From assembly GCF_034702125.1 (NCBI RefSeq), contig NC_085871.1, forward strand, positions 32,869,748 through 32,933,747: 64,000 bases of DNA. Reading direction: 5' to 3'. Shown here in pieces: positions 53,080 to 64,000 of the stretch (positions are counted from its first letter, which is position 1; every line of letters begins with the position of its first letter). The translations under genes and the position numbers were made by a program. The notes beneath the pieces are model-generated. The model was not told the DNA's origin and searched no databases. It worked only from the letters and a program-made list of their open reading frames with translations. This DNA comes from Engraulis encrasicolus (Eukaryota; Chordata; Actinopteri; Clupeiformes; Engraulidae).

Positions 53080-53397
53080 TGTTAGCTCAACACTTTGAGA
53101 GTTAGTTGGGGTCAAATATACTCTGGTGTTTCTCAAAGATGGCTCTACAGACCCACAAGGGGGCATTGGGGAGCCCAAAAGGGGGGGGGGGCGTTAAGAC
53201 AGATACAGCTGAGAGGGTGCTGAGCTTAGTTGCCATTGGGGGGCATTAGTCTATTTTATTTTTCATACTAGGGGGGGGGTATGAGGAGGGTCAAGAGGGC
53301 GTTGGGAGGCTTACAATGAGGTCGGGGGGCTCGTTTATTCAAAGACGGTTGAGAACCACTGCTCTAGATGTTAAAATCAACTTTGCATTTTTGACTA
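53080..53397. mobile_element. palindromic MITE split by a ~240-bp hAT-like insertion
   Basis: ACAGTGTTAGCTCAACAC...CAAATATACTCT (53080-53124) and AGATGTTAAAATCAACTTTGCATTT (from 53366) are the two halves. The insert ends GAGAACCACTG and starts TTTCTCAAAGATGG, a hAT-type end pair; its 5' tip is eroded. Confidence 0.6.
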
Positions 53398-53689
53398 GTC
53401 TGGGTGTAAGTTTTTGCAACGTGTATGTCCCCTTGTCTGCTAGTTGGTGTGGGGTGTTTCAAACCCTCACGTTAAGTCTCTAACTCTCTAAGCACAGCTG
53501 TAATTGCTGCTTGGGGATGTCGTTTCCTCCATATTAGTGTCTAATATTTGGTCGCGGCCTCCTCCACCCACACCATCCACATCTCCCAGCCCAGCTCTCC
53601 ATTTTGTTTCTGCCACGACGCCCCCCCCCACCTGTCTCTCCCTTCCTCCCTCCATGCCAGCGCTTTCTGACTGCTGCTATAATCCCGCC

Positions 53690-53880
53690 TGTCCGCTGGG
53701 TCCGTGACCAATCAGACGCGGCTCTTAAGTGTGACTGTGACTCTCAGTGGCTCGCGGTCGGGCGCTGGCGGCTCGCGGGGGACCGTCCGTCACGGCCTAA
53801 CAGGATTGGGCCGATGATGAGAGGCCGAGGCGAGTGGGGGATGATTAGACGAGGCCTAATCTGGCAGATCTAACGCTTTC
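53690..53880. promoter_or_regulatory. GC-rich block with CCAAT box (weak regulatory candidate)
   Basis: GACCAATCAGACGCGGCTC at 53706 and a run of CpGs through 53870. No other sign of a promoter; orientation unknown. Confidence 0.12.
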
Positions 53881-54036
53881 CCCCCACCCCCCCCCCCCCC
53901 ACACACCACCTCCCTCCCTCCCTGCCTCCATGCCTCTCTTCTTCACTCCCTTCCTCTTCCCCTGAACACCCCACAACAAGCACTGTCAAACACGCACTGT
54001 CACGAACGCACACACGAACACACACACGAACGCACA

Positions 54037-54074
<38 letters not shown>

Positions 54075-54102
54075 CTAACCAAACCCTCCATTCACCACCA
54101 CT

Positions 54103-54185
54103 GAAGCCAGGGCCACTGACTATGTTGCCGGGCCAGAGACAAAAATCATCTGAAAGGGCCCCCCTCTCATAGCCTGGTCCTGACC
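54103..54185 (+). repeat. GGGCC-rich dispersed repeat, copy 5 (partial)
   Basis: GGGCCACTGAC, AATCATCTGAAAGGGCCC blocks. Preceded by a short CA/CGAA microsatellite at 53995-54072. Confidence 0.55.
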
Positions 54186-55730
54186 ATCCCATAATACTAC
54201 CATTTCATTTCATATTTATGGTCTGGCATTTGTTTGCTCTGAAGCGATTGTAGGAAGCAGGAAGTTTGCACTCAGTTATGGTTTGAAATTATTGGACACC
54301 TCTCACCCAATCGCTGGCAGTTACTCAACAACAACATAGCGGAGACCAATGGCTCTGGCCCTTTCGCCCCCACGTGGGGGGCGTATTCGATTATTGGCTG
54401 TTTTCTGGGGGGGGGCGTTGCGATCAATATTCTACTGCTCCAGGCACTCCACAGAGAAGCACGGCCAGACTACAGTCGAGGAGCCAATCCTTTGGCGGAA
54501 GTACGTAGGATGGCTCGCGAGGCTACCCCCTCTGATAGCCTGGGCGAATAGCCGACTGTTGACCCCGTCAAACAGTTTGGCAAAAGCCATGAGGAATCCG
54601 TCTCTATGGACGATGGGAGATGGTCTCTATCATTTAAATTAATTGAAGTTCCAAACTCAAATTAAAACCCATATTGTGCTTTATTAGCATGTCTGTTACA
54701 TTATAGCGTCGCAAAAGCATACAAATAACAAAACGAAAGTGTGAATAAAGTTACCTTAACCAATCAGTAACAGAGCTCGCGGGTGAGTTTTACGTCACCA
54801 CTCTCAACTGTTTGCTGATTGGCTAAACACTGAGAGAACCGAGCTTGAGGCTTTTGCCAGACGATGTGCGGAGCCGTAATCTTTGGGTGGAGTACATGGA
54901 TGGCGTTGCCAGGCTACCCCTCTCAATACATGTGGTCCGAATTTCGGGCTCGGGACAACTGTCCCATTTGATCCCCAACCCACACCCCACCCCCCCCACG
55001 CCCTGCGTCGGCAACCTGACTGAAGCATCCCTCCTCCACAGCAATGCAATGTCAGATCTATCAGTCCCCTCCACCCTCCCTTCCTCCCCTCCCTGTTCGC
55101 ACAACGTAGACACTGTCAAAACACCAGCAGCCCCGCTAGCCTCACCCTCCAGCCACCCCCACTGCTGCATCCCCCCTCACCACTGCCCCTTCCTCTTCCC
55201 CTGCCCTACCAGCACAGAAAGTGTCAACCCCACCACGCACTCACTCACACACACACACACAGACACAGACAGGCACGCACGCACGTACGCACGCACGCAC
55301 GCACACACAGACTAACCTAACAACCTCCCATCCACTGCTGTAGCATCCCCTCCTAACACTATGCACTGGCAGATCTATACTGTACCTCCCATCCCCCTCC
55401 CTCTCTTCTCTTGCCCACCCAATACTGACACTGTCAACCCCCCCGCCACCCAACACTTCCCACCCCCACCTCCCCTCTTCCTCTCACCCCCCACCCCTCC
55501 CTTTGCTGTAGCATCTCTCCCCAGCGTTGCGATGACCTCAATATGGTCAAATTATGAGCCGAATAATGCTGTGGGAATGCTCACTGTCAACTCCACTTAC
55601 TTGGGACGGGATCATCATGGCCTATTTGAAACAGTGGAACGGCACAGTTTCTATTGCCTAACTCAGGCCACTCATCAGGCCCTCTGCACTTTTTCACAGG
55701 TTTATGTATGCACACAATTTGGGTTTGTGA
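54186..55730. other. mixed repeat-like and C-rich sequence
   Basis: 54470-54940 holds two similar GGCTACCCC blocks and a GGCAAAAGCC/GGCTTTTGCC inverted pair, suggesting an old element without clear ends. 54960-55510 is C-rich low complexity with short CA runs. No gene. Confidence 0.4.
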
Positions 55731-55770
55731 CACACACACACACACACGCACACACACGCACGCATGCACG

Positions 55771-55805
<35 letters not shown>

Positions 55806-56153
55806 TAACATCTGTAGCCAGTGCTATTCATGCATCTGTGCAGGAAATGAAACATCATCTTATGACACGGAAACAGAAAACAAACAACAAAAGAGTGACT
55901 AAAAGTTGAGCGAATTTCTTGTCAAGAATGCAAGAATGCCAAGAACGATGGCACTGGAGCAGGCCTGGGCTGGACCATCAGTCTGAAGAGGAGTGTGAGT
56001 GTGAGTGTGTGAGTGTGAGTGTGTGAGTGTGCCATCATTCATGTCCTCTGTAACCTGAAACAGATGGACAACTATCCAGTGCCCATCAACACACAGACCG
56101 GCATGTAGACACACCCTTGACACACTGACACCCAGAGAGAGAGAGGGGGGGCG

Positions 56154-56154
<1 letters not shown>

Positions 56155-56199
<45 letters not shown>
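56155..56199. repeat. (GA)n microsatellite
   Basis: Followed by GACA repeats to 56225. Confidence 0.9.
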
Positions 56200-56217
<18 letters not shown>

Positions 56218-56356
56218 CAGAGACAGATATCTTTCTGTCAGACACACTCAGGCACATGCTAAATAGCTCAAATGTCTCGCGCGATGGCAGTGATTTATAC
56301 CACACACTTCTAAACTGATCTCATTGCTGTTTCTTTGTAAAGCAGAGAGAGAGAGG

Positions 56357-56358
56357 GA

Positions 56359-56438
<80 letters not shown>

Positions 56439-56439
56439 G
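56357..56439. repeat. (GAAA)n microsatellite
   Basis: About 20 units; the following MITE used its edge as target. Confidence 0.95.
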
Positions 56440-56444
56440 ATGTC

Positions 56445-56785
56445 AGTAACACTTTCTATGAAGCCCATATCTATAGCGCATTATGAACGCATTTATAACA
56501 GCTTATAATGCGCATCATAATTAATCATAGTGCATCATGACAGTTATAATGTATTACAAGCCTCTTCACTGCCCATAGTTTATAACCATCCACAATCACT
56601 TAAAACACCCCAAGATGTATAATACATGTTAAGCTAAATTTATAGTTATTCATGACTGTTGATATACTCCATCATGAAGCATTATGAGTGTAGTTGTAAT
56701 GCACTATGACTATGATGCACATTATAAGTTGTTATAAATGTGTTCATAATGCGCTATAGATATGGGCTTCATAGAAAGTGTTACC
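56445..56785. mobile_element. palindromic GGTAACAC-family MITE, 341 bp
   Basis: The arms beginning GTAACACTTTCTATGAAGCC pair with the far end over more than 50 bp. Perfect 8-bp target duplication GAGATGTC at 56437-56444 and 56786-56793. Confidence 0.9.
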
Positions 56786-56814
56786 GAGATGTCTTTATAT
56801 CGGATACCCCGTAC

Positions 56815-56855
<41 letters not shown>

Positions 56856-57182
56856 ACACAGAGAGATCTGTCTCTGTGTCAGACATATTCAAGACGCTAA
56901 CTCTAAATGGCTTTGACAAGTGTCTTGCACCACATACAGCGCTGATCCTTCCCATAGGCCTACAGTACACGGCGCTGATCGCATTGCAGTGCTGTAGCTT
57001 TGCAAGCTAAAGCCGCCTTAATGAACTCTGACACCTGTAGCCACACTTCAGATCAGCTCATGACAGCAACGAGCGTTCGTGCCCAACGTATAATGGGCAC
57101 GAACAGGTCAGTTGTCCAAGGCCCAGGGAAAGAAGGGGCCCAGAAATCGGGTCTCCATTACGTTACGAACATGGAGAGGGGG

Positions 57183-57600
57183 TAGCCTGGGAACTCCTGT
57201 ACGGCCTTTAGCTCTACACCAGGGGTGGCAAACTCAAATTGACTGAAGGCCAAAATCAAAATCTGGAACGAAGTAGCGGGCCGAACTCAACAATTGCTTT
57301 TAGAAATGGACTAAAATTGTGCATGCATGCACTTCATACTCATAGTTAAATTTCACCTACACTCTTTCCCATCATATTAGTCAGTTCAAATGTGTCTGCA
57401 CATCCTGTGATACAGCAAAATTCATGTTCAAGTTGTGTTACTCTATACATTAATGGTGTATGTGGACCAACTGTATACACATTTGAAATGATCTCACGGG
57501 CTGAAAAAAATGGCTCAGAGTTTGACATCCCTGCTCTACACAATTTTTCGATCTGAAAGACAATCTCACTTGTGATTAGTTCAGGTGGTAACCAGGCAAG
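57183..57600. mobile_element. TAGCCTGG mini-element carrying a nested hAT
   Basis: TAGCCTGGGAACTCC start, AACCAGGCAAG end, target duplication AGAGGGGG at 57175-57182 and 57601-57608. Without the nested insertion it is about 96 bp. Confidence 0.85.
57220..57533. mobile_element. hAT-type MITE, 314 bp, innermost of the nest
   Basis: Termini CAGGGGTGGCAAACTC and (inverse) CAGGGATGTCAAACTC; target duplication CTCTACAC at 57212-57219 and 57534-57541. Confidence 0.92.
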
Positions 57601-57662
57601 AGAGGGGGGAGGGCTTTCACTTGATTTTGTCCTGGGGCCACTGACAGGGGCAGCGCAAATAC

Positions 57663-58083
57663 TACTGGTGTCAACAATGATCGATTCGGCGATCCGAATC
57701 GATCCGGGGCATGGACGATCCAGATCCAGATCCGGCAAGTTCCAGAATCAATCCGGCAATTTTTTTAAGTTTCAATTACTTCCATGGATATTTCGGGAGC
57801 AAATGAATGTGAAATTAAATAGAAACACTTCAAAACATTGCAAGACTGATACAGACTGATACAGAAAACAGCCAATAAATTGTTGCTCAGTATCTGACTA
57901 CTTGTATTTCCTCATCATGGCTGAACATTTGCTTTGCGTTCAGTAGAAATGTAATGCATTGCAATGCATTGTAGAATTGAATCGAATCGGATTGGATCTA
58001 ATAGAATCGAATCGAATCGGATCTACTACCTCCCGAATCGTGATCGAATCGGATCGTGAGGGCAGTGCCGATCCACACCACTA
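57663..58083. mobile_element. hAT-type MITE, 421 bp, GATCC/GAATCG-rich
   Basis: Termini TACTGGTGT / ACACCACTA; target duplication GCAAATAC at 57655-57662 and 58084-58091. The interior has GATCCGAATCG-type repeats in both arms. Confidence 0.85.
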
Positions 58084-58700
58084 GCAAATACCATAGGTCA
58101 GTTGTCTCTGGCCCAGGGAGAGGACACACACACACACGCATACACGCACGCACGCACACCACACGCACGCACCCAACCCCTCAACCAGCCGGAACGGGTC
58201 GAGTACTGATTTAAAATGTGATGCTTTCCTGAAAAGCTTTCATCCATCAAGCTTTCTTCGCCAGATTGTACATCTCAATTGAGAAAAAGAAAACAATAAA
58301 CCAAGAAGGAAATGGTTTCCTGAGAGATCTGGCATACTGTATGTCTGCTACACAGCTGTTAAGTTTTCCGACATACATGAGAGTTGACGTCGTCAAACAT
58401 CGTTGTTAAATACACGCGACTGTTATTTATTCTAGCTCGGGTAATGGCTGTTGCTGGGTGGAGAATAGTGTCGTCATGTGTTACTTGTTATAATTAAGTC
58501 ATTTGTTACAAGACAACATAGTTGACTGACATGTGTTATACATAGTATACCTAACAGCTAAGCTATTTTAGTTGTGTGCAGTCGTATAGACTATCTGAGC
58601 AAGGGTGTGAGGGAGGGAGAGATTATGTGTTGCCTGTCAGTCATACACCTTGTTGTGTTATTGATATGTAAATTTAATCCTTGTTTTGAGCTGTTTTGAG

Positions 58701-58868
58701 CAGCTTTTTTACCTTTATTTTGACAGGAAAGGAGAGAATTGGACAGGAAGTTGGGAGATAGGTGGTCTGGTAAAGGACCCAGACTGGACTTGAACCTGGG
58801 TCTCAATGGGCATATTAATCACATACTATATGGTACAGGTGTATTGGTGCACTGCGACATAGAACCCC
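58701..58868 (-). mobile_element. tRNA-derived SINE, old copy
   Basis: Minus-strand B box GGTTCAAGTCC and an AATAAAGG-like 3' part near 58715; diverged head. No clear target duplication. Confidence 0.65.
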
Positions 58869-60081
<1,213 letters not shown>

Positions 60082-61195
60082 CATGGGTGAAATTAAGAGG
60101 GCCTTAAGAGGGCCCAAACGCACTTACAGGGGCCCTTAAGGGGCCCAAAATTCTAATCTTTCATAGGGCCCAACATTTCTGGTGGCGCCCCTGTGTGTGC
60201 GTGTGCGCATTCGTCTGTTTGTGTGTGTGTGTTTGTGTGTGTGTGTGTGAGTGTGCGCGCACATGTGTGTGTGTGTGCGTGCGCGTGCGTCTGTGTCTGT
60301 GTGTGTGTGCAGGCTTGTGTGCGCACATACAGTCTGTTCACATGTGAGAGAGTGTATGTGCACAAGTGTCGCGTCCCTCTGTGCTTGTGTGCATGTATGG
60401 GAGAGTTACAAAAGAGGAAACTTGCTTTCAAAGCCCACGCTGGGTCATGACAAAAGGAGCCGGTTCCCACAGGCTCCCCTAAGGCCTACACTTACATATT
60501 TCCCCAGGACCTGTTCGTGCTCCCACCCATGGGTATTTTAGGCAGACGGACCGTAGCAGCAGCAGCAGCAGCAGCAGCCTTCCCTGTCATTTCATTCAAA
60601 AACATTGTACGCTATAAATAATACAACATATTCCCCCTTGTTCCTGCCCACGTTCTCTCTATGTGTCACACACATGCACACAGTCAGAAGCACAAGTCCA
60701 CACAGCCAGATGCGTGTGTACGAATCTTACCACAAACAGATAGCATAAATCTGTTCATATGGATGCTACGTATAGTAATAATTCAAGATTGCTGCATTTT
60801 CTCTGTGTAAGGGACTGGCGTGCATGCCTAGTGTAGCAAAGAGTCGCACTGTCAGATACAAAACCGCCCTCTAGGGGCAGCAATGCGCTCCACCAGGAGA
60901 AGTTCTGCAACTTACTTCATAGTGAAGGAAATGATATGCAGGGCAGCGTTTTGAGTAGTGTTGCTGGCCAAAAACATGATTGGCTCTCAAAGTTCCAGGT
61001 TAAACTATTTCAGAAGTTGTCTGCTTTGCTGATTCAAGTTGTGCTGATGAAAATGTTGAAAACGATTGTAAACCGTTCAAACAACATCATAGCCCAGAAA
61101 CATTGCTTGAAAAGCTGGTCTGTTTCATCACCTTAAATAATCAAATGTAGCCTACAGACCTTACACTCACTCCTGTGCCACTCAAGAAAGCTGAT

Positions 61196-61197
<2 letters not shown>

Positions 61198-61286
<89 letters not shown>
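61198..61286. repeat. (TG)n microsatellite
   Basis: 44 perfect dinucleotides. Confidence 0.97.
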
Positions 61287-61288
<2 letters not shown>

Positions 61289-61289
61289 T

Positions 61290-61412
61290 TATCCCGGGCC
61301 AGGGACATTGGGACCCCATAATTGGGTTCTCAGTTCATTAAATGTTTTTTGGTGGGGGGCCCTTTAAGATGACTTTGTCCCTGGGGCCGATCAAAGCTAT
61401 CAGCAGCCCTGG
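61290..61412 (-). repeat. GGGCC-rich dispersed repeat, copy 7
   Basis: On the minus strand: GGGCTGCTGATAGCTTTG, CAGGGACAAAGTCATCTTAAA and a GGCCCGGGAT end. Confidence 0.6.
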
Positions 61413-63653
61413 TTGCACTAATTAAATATGAAAAATCACACACTCATGCTGCAGGAGCTGCTGAATAGACAATGGACGGTTCAGTTTTGGGCCAGAGAAA
61501 GGGGGAAGAGGAGAGGTGAGGAGTGGAGTGGCGTAGCTGTGTTCATCATGCATGGTCAGCTTGATTTTCTCGGCCGCCGTGGCATCTTTTCACCTCCAAA
61601 GTGGCCAAAAATCTCTCAACAGATCATTCTTTGTGCCCAGCCTACTGTAGCAAAGGTTGCCGTGGTAACACAACGTGACCACCTATCAGACAGACAGCCG
61701 ATCAAAGGCTAGCACTCATCAGTGTACAGAAAGAGCTAGTGAGAAAAGAAAAGAGGAGAAGAGAGTGGGAAAGGGAGGGGGGGAAAGGGGTAGAGAGAGG
61801 TTTTGACACTCGTCCCATTGGATCGGGTCCAAAGAGGAATGAAGGGGAAAAGCTTGGTCAGTATTAACGCTGTGAAACTTAAATTCTGTAATTAAAGTGA
61901 AAGGGGCTTAACTCACAATGAGTTTTTTTCCCCTGCTTCGGTTGAAATGAACTTAGCATGCACCAAGTCACTCTCAGAGCGTGTCGGTTGAGAAAAAAAG
62001 TGGAGCATTTTTATGGACTAAAACAGCGCGGGCATAACAAGTCCGAAAGCATTCGAGCATGTGGTTTTATGCTGGCAGTACACCCTGTGTTCTCCATGCT
62101 TCACAATGATCGGAATGCCATGATATCTTTTACGGAGGGGTGGTGTCATTTCACAGTTACACTTAAAAAAAGCAACAAAACGTATTTTCCTTGGCGCTCT
62201 ATTTTGGTGTTTGTTCTACGAAGCACTCCTCGCTCAGACAATAGGAGAAAACTACTCGAAATGCACAACAAACAGTCAGCTGCAGGAAAACGGACACAAT
62301 GCAGGGAGTCCTGTTGTTGTGTCTCGGACAATGAGCCGCAAATACTCATGTGAAGAAACACACAGAGACATGACAACATGCAGACAGAGGGGAAGTGTGA
62401 AAACACGTAGGCATGACAGACAACATGCAGACAGAGGGGAGGTATCCCTGCAGCACTCTGTGTGACTCAAGGCTCTCTGGTGTAGCAATAACATACCCAA
62501 AACACACCCAAGGAAGAAAACAACAACAAACAACAACAAAACTAAAAAAAAACCCCAACAAACAAAAACATAAATTACATGAGTAGATTCCAACAGCAAT
62601 CTGATGTAGGCCTAACCATTTTTTTCAAAGAATCAATAACAACAGCAATTTGGGCTAGGCCTCTGCTGTGGAGGTTACCCTCTTTGATTATGGAACACAG
62701 GGGCACGAAGTTTCATTCTACAACCGGAGCTTCTGGACAGATGCCAAGAACCTCTTCTTATTACTACCTCTTGGTTAACCCAGTAGACACCAGCCCCTGT
62801 TATAAATTGGCTGTTACTAGAATGGCAATGACCAAGTCATAATGTATTACTAAAGACCCTGTGCACTGTCATAGTGGTGTAGTGTACTATGGTAGTTAAG
62901 TTTTTCAGTGACTCTTACAGTGTTCCACTGGTGGAATTGTGCACTGGGATGTATCCAGGGGCTACATAAATCAAACGTTTGCCACTCAACCACCGCTGTA
63001 ATATACCCCCTTGTGTGATGAACTTCAAGACCTTACTTTATTAATTATACATACAACTGCCTGTGTTTGATTTGATTTGAGTTCATTTAAACTTGAAAAA
63101 AGAATCCATTACGTATAATGATATGCAGGGGATTCTTCATATCCAAATCACAGCCCTGCAGCCCCACAGGGCACTCCTGACAACATCTCCCATCAGTCTG
63201 CGTTACTGTGCATTTCAACCCATAAATAATAATAATGTGTGCGAGTGTCAAGGCGGCATGGCATTCCACCAGGACAGCTGAGACCCAGAGTGGAGTGATG
63301 GATGACACCAGGCAGGCAGTCACCGAGTGTATCTCTATCTGTGGCCGCTCCTGTCACACACACACACACACATGCAGCATTCTGTGAAATTCAAGTGACA
63401 CGTTACTGACAGCCGTGAATGGCGAGGAGACTCATCAAGCCACTTGTGCCTCGCCTCGCGCCACCTTCGACACACTCTCCACTCGCTTGTCACCCACAAG
63501 TCAGCGCTGTCTTGCAACATCAACGACCAAAACACCACAACAAAGGCTCAGACAGTCCAGCTTGTAAACTTCGGCCCGCGTGGCAATTGGATGTATTTTA
63601 TTGGTGTGCTGTAGCTATGTGATGACTCAATTTCTCTACCACGACTCTCTTAT
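61413..63653. other. non-coding, no recognisable element
   Basis: Contains a short direct duplication (CAACATGCAGACAGAGGGGA at 62376 and 62423) and an AAC-rich stretch at 62515-62570; nothing else seen. Confidence 0.5.
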
Positions 63654-63663
63654 TCTCTCTCTC

Positions 63664-63694
<31 letters not shown>

Positions 63695-63695
63695 C
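63654..63695. repeat. (CT)n microsatellite
   Basis: CT run with one TCCC interruption in a wider pyrimidine-rich stretch to 63840. Confidence 0.9.
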
Positions 63696-64000
63696 CATGT
63701 CTTTTTATTCTTCTCCTCTGCCTTTCTGTTTCTGTCTTTTTCTCGTCTCTGTACTTCTTGTCCCTAGAGTTCTCTCTGCCTCCTATCCATATCCCTAGAG
63801 TTCTCTTTCTCTACCTCTCACTCACTCTCTAACAATCTGTTCTGCTTGCAGCAGGAACGAAACAGAAAAAGAAAAAGGAGGGAAAAAAAGAACTCATCAG
63901 AATCTCACTAAATAAAACGAGGTCAGCTGCAGCCAAAAAAAGGTCTCTGGAACGGCGACGAAGAGAGGAGAGAGGAGAGGAGAAGAGAAGAGAGGAAAGC

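Larger units (their letters stand above)
57098..58110 (-). repeat. GGGCC-rich dispersed repeat, copy 6, host of a transposon nest
   Basis: In minus orientation the pieces 58092-58110, 57601-57654 and 57098-57182 rebuild one copy. They are separated by insertions at 57663-58083 and 57183-57600. Confidence 0.65.

Overview
The window is vertebrate, almost certainly teleost fish, genomic DNA. It carries one protein-coding gene on the minus strand, set in repeat-dense non-coding sequence. The gene is a complete set of coding exons for midline 1 (mid1, a TRIM/RBCC E3 ubiquitin ligase): nine coding exons between 38156 (ATG) and 11580 (TGA), every internal junction with AG/GT splice sites, total 2046 nt = 681 codons plus stop. 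Domain order is RING, B-box 1, B-box 2, coiled coil, COS, fibronectin III, B30.2/SPRY. It is closer to MID1 than to MID2 in the coiled-coil exons and at the C-terminus. The extra length over human MID1 (667 aa, from memory) is about 14 residues and falls in the linker between RING and B-box 1.

Layout: 1-10.2 kb is downstream of the gene and holds hAT-type remnants, a Tc1/mariner-like element with ~280-bp inverted repeats, a broken LINE and a 1.4-kb foldback element with a tRNA-like sequence in each arm. 10.2-11.58 kb is probably the 3'UTR. 11.58-19.1 kb holds exons 9 to 3, with a composite repeat (140-bp tandem array plus nested MITE) in intron 7. 19.1-25.2 kb is intron 2, with a pentanucleotide repeat touching the exon 3 acceptor, a tandem array of tRNA-like units, a piggyBac-type MITE and a 443-bp CA/TG tract just after exon 2. 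25.3-37.45 kb is intron 1. 37.46-38.22 kb is exon 1. 38.2-64 kb is upstream sequence (5' UTR introns or intergenic) full of microsatellites, MITEs, SINEs and nested hAT elements.

The most unusual observation is in the first 600 bp of intron 1. The exon 1/intron 1 junction (about 30 nt of coding sequence plus the 5' splice site) recurs there as five decayed tandem copies at 37352, 37199, 37041, 36977 and 36858. Four keep a GT donor, and the nearest is identical to the real donor over AAG|GTGAGG. Other noteworthy points are microsatellites placed where they could affect splicing of the frame-neutral coiled-coil exons 2 and 3, a three-level transposon nest at 57.1-58.1 kb resolved by 8-bp target duplications, and several MITE families bounded only by their own inverted repeats and target duplications. 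No CRISPR, operon, prokaryotic or viral gene is present.
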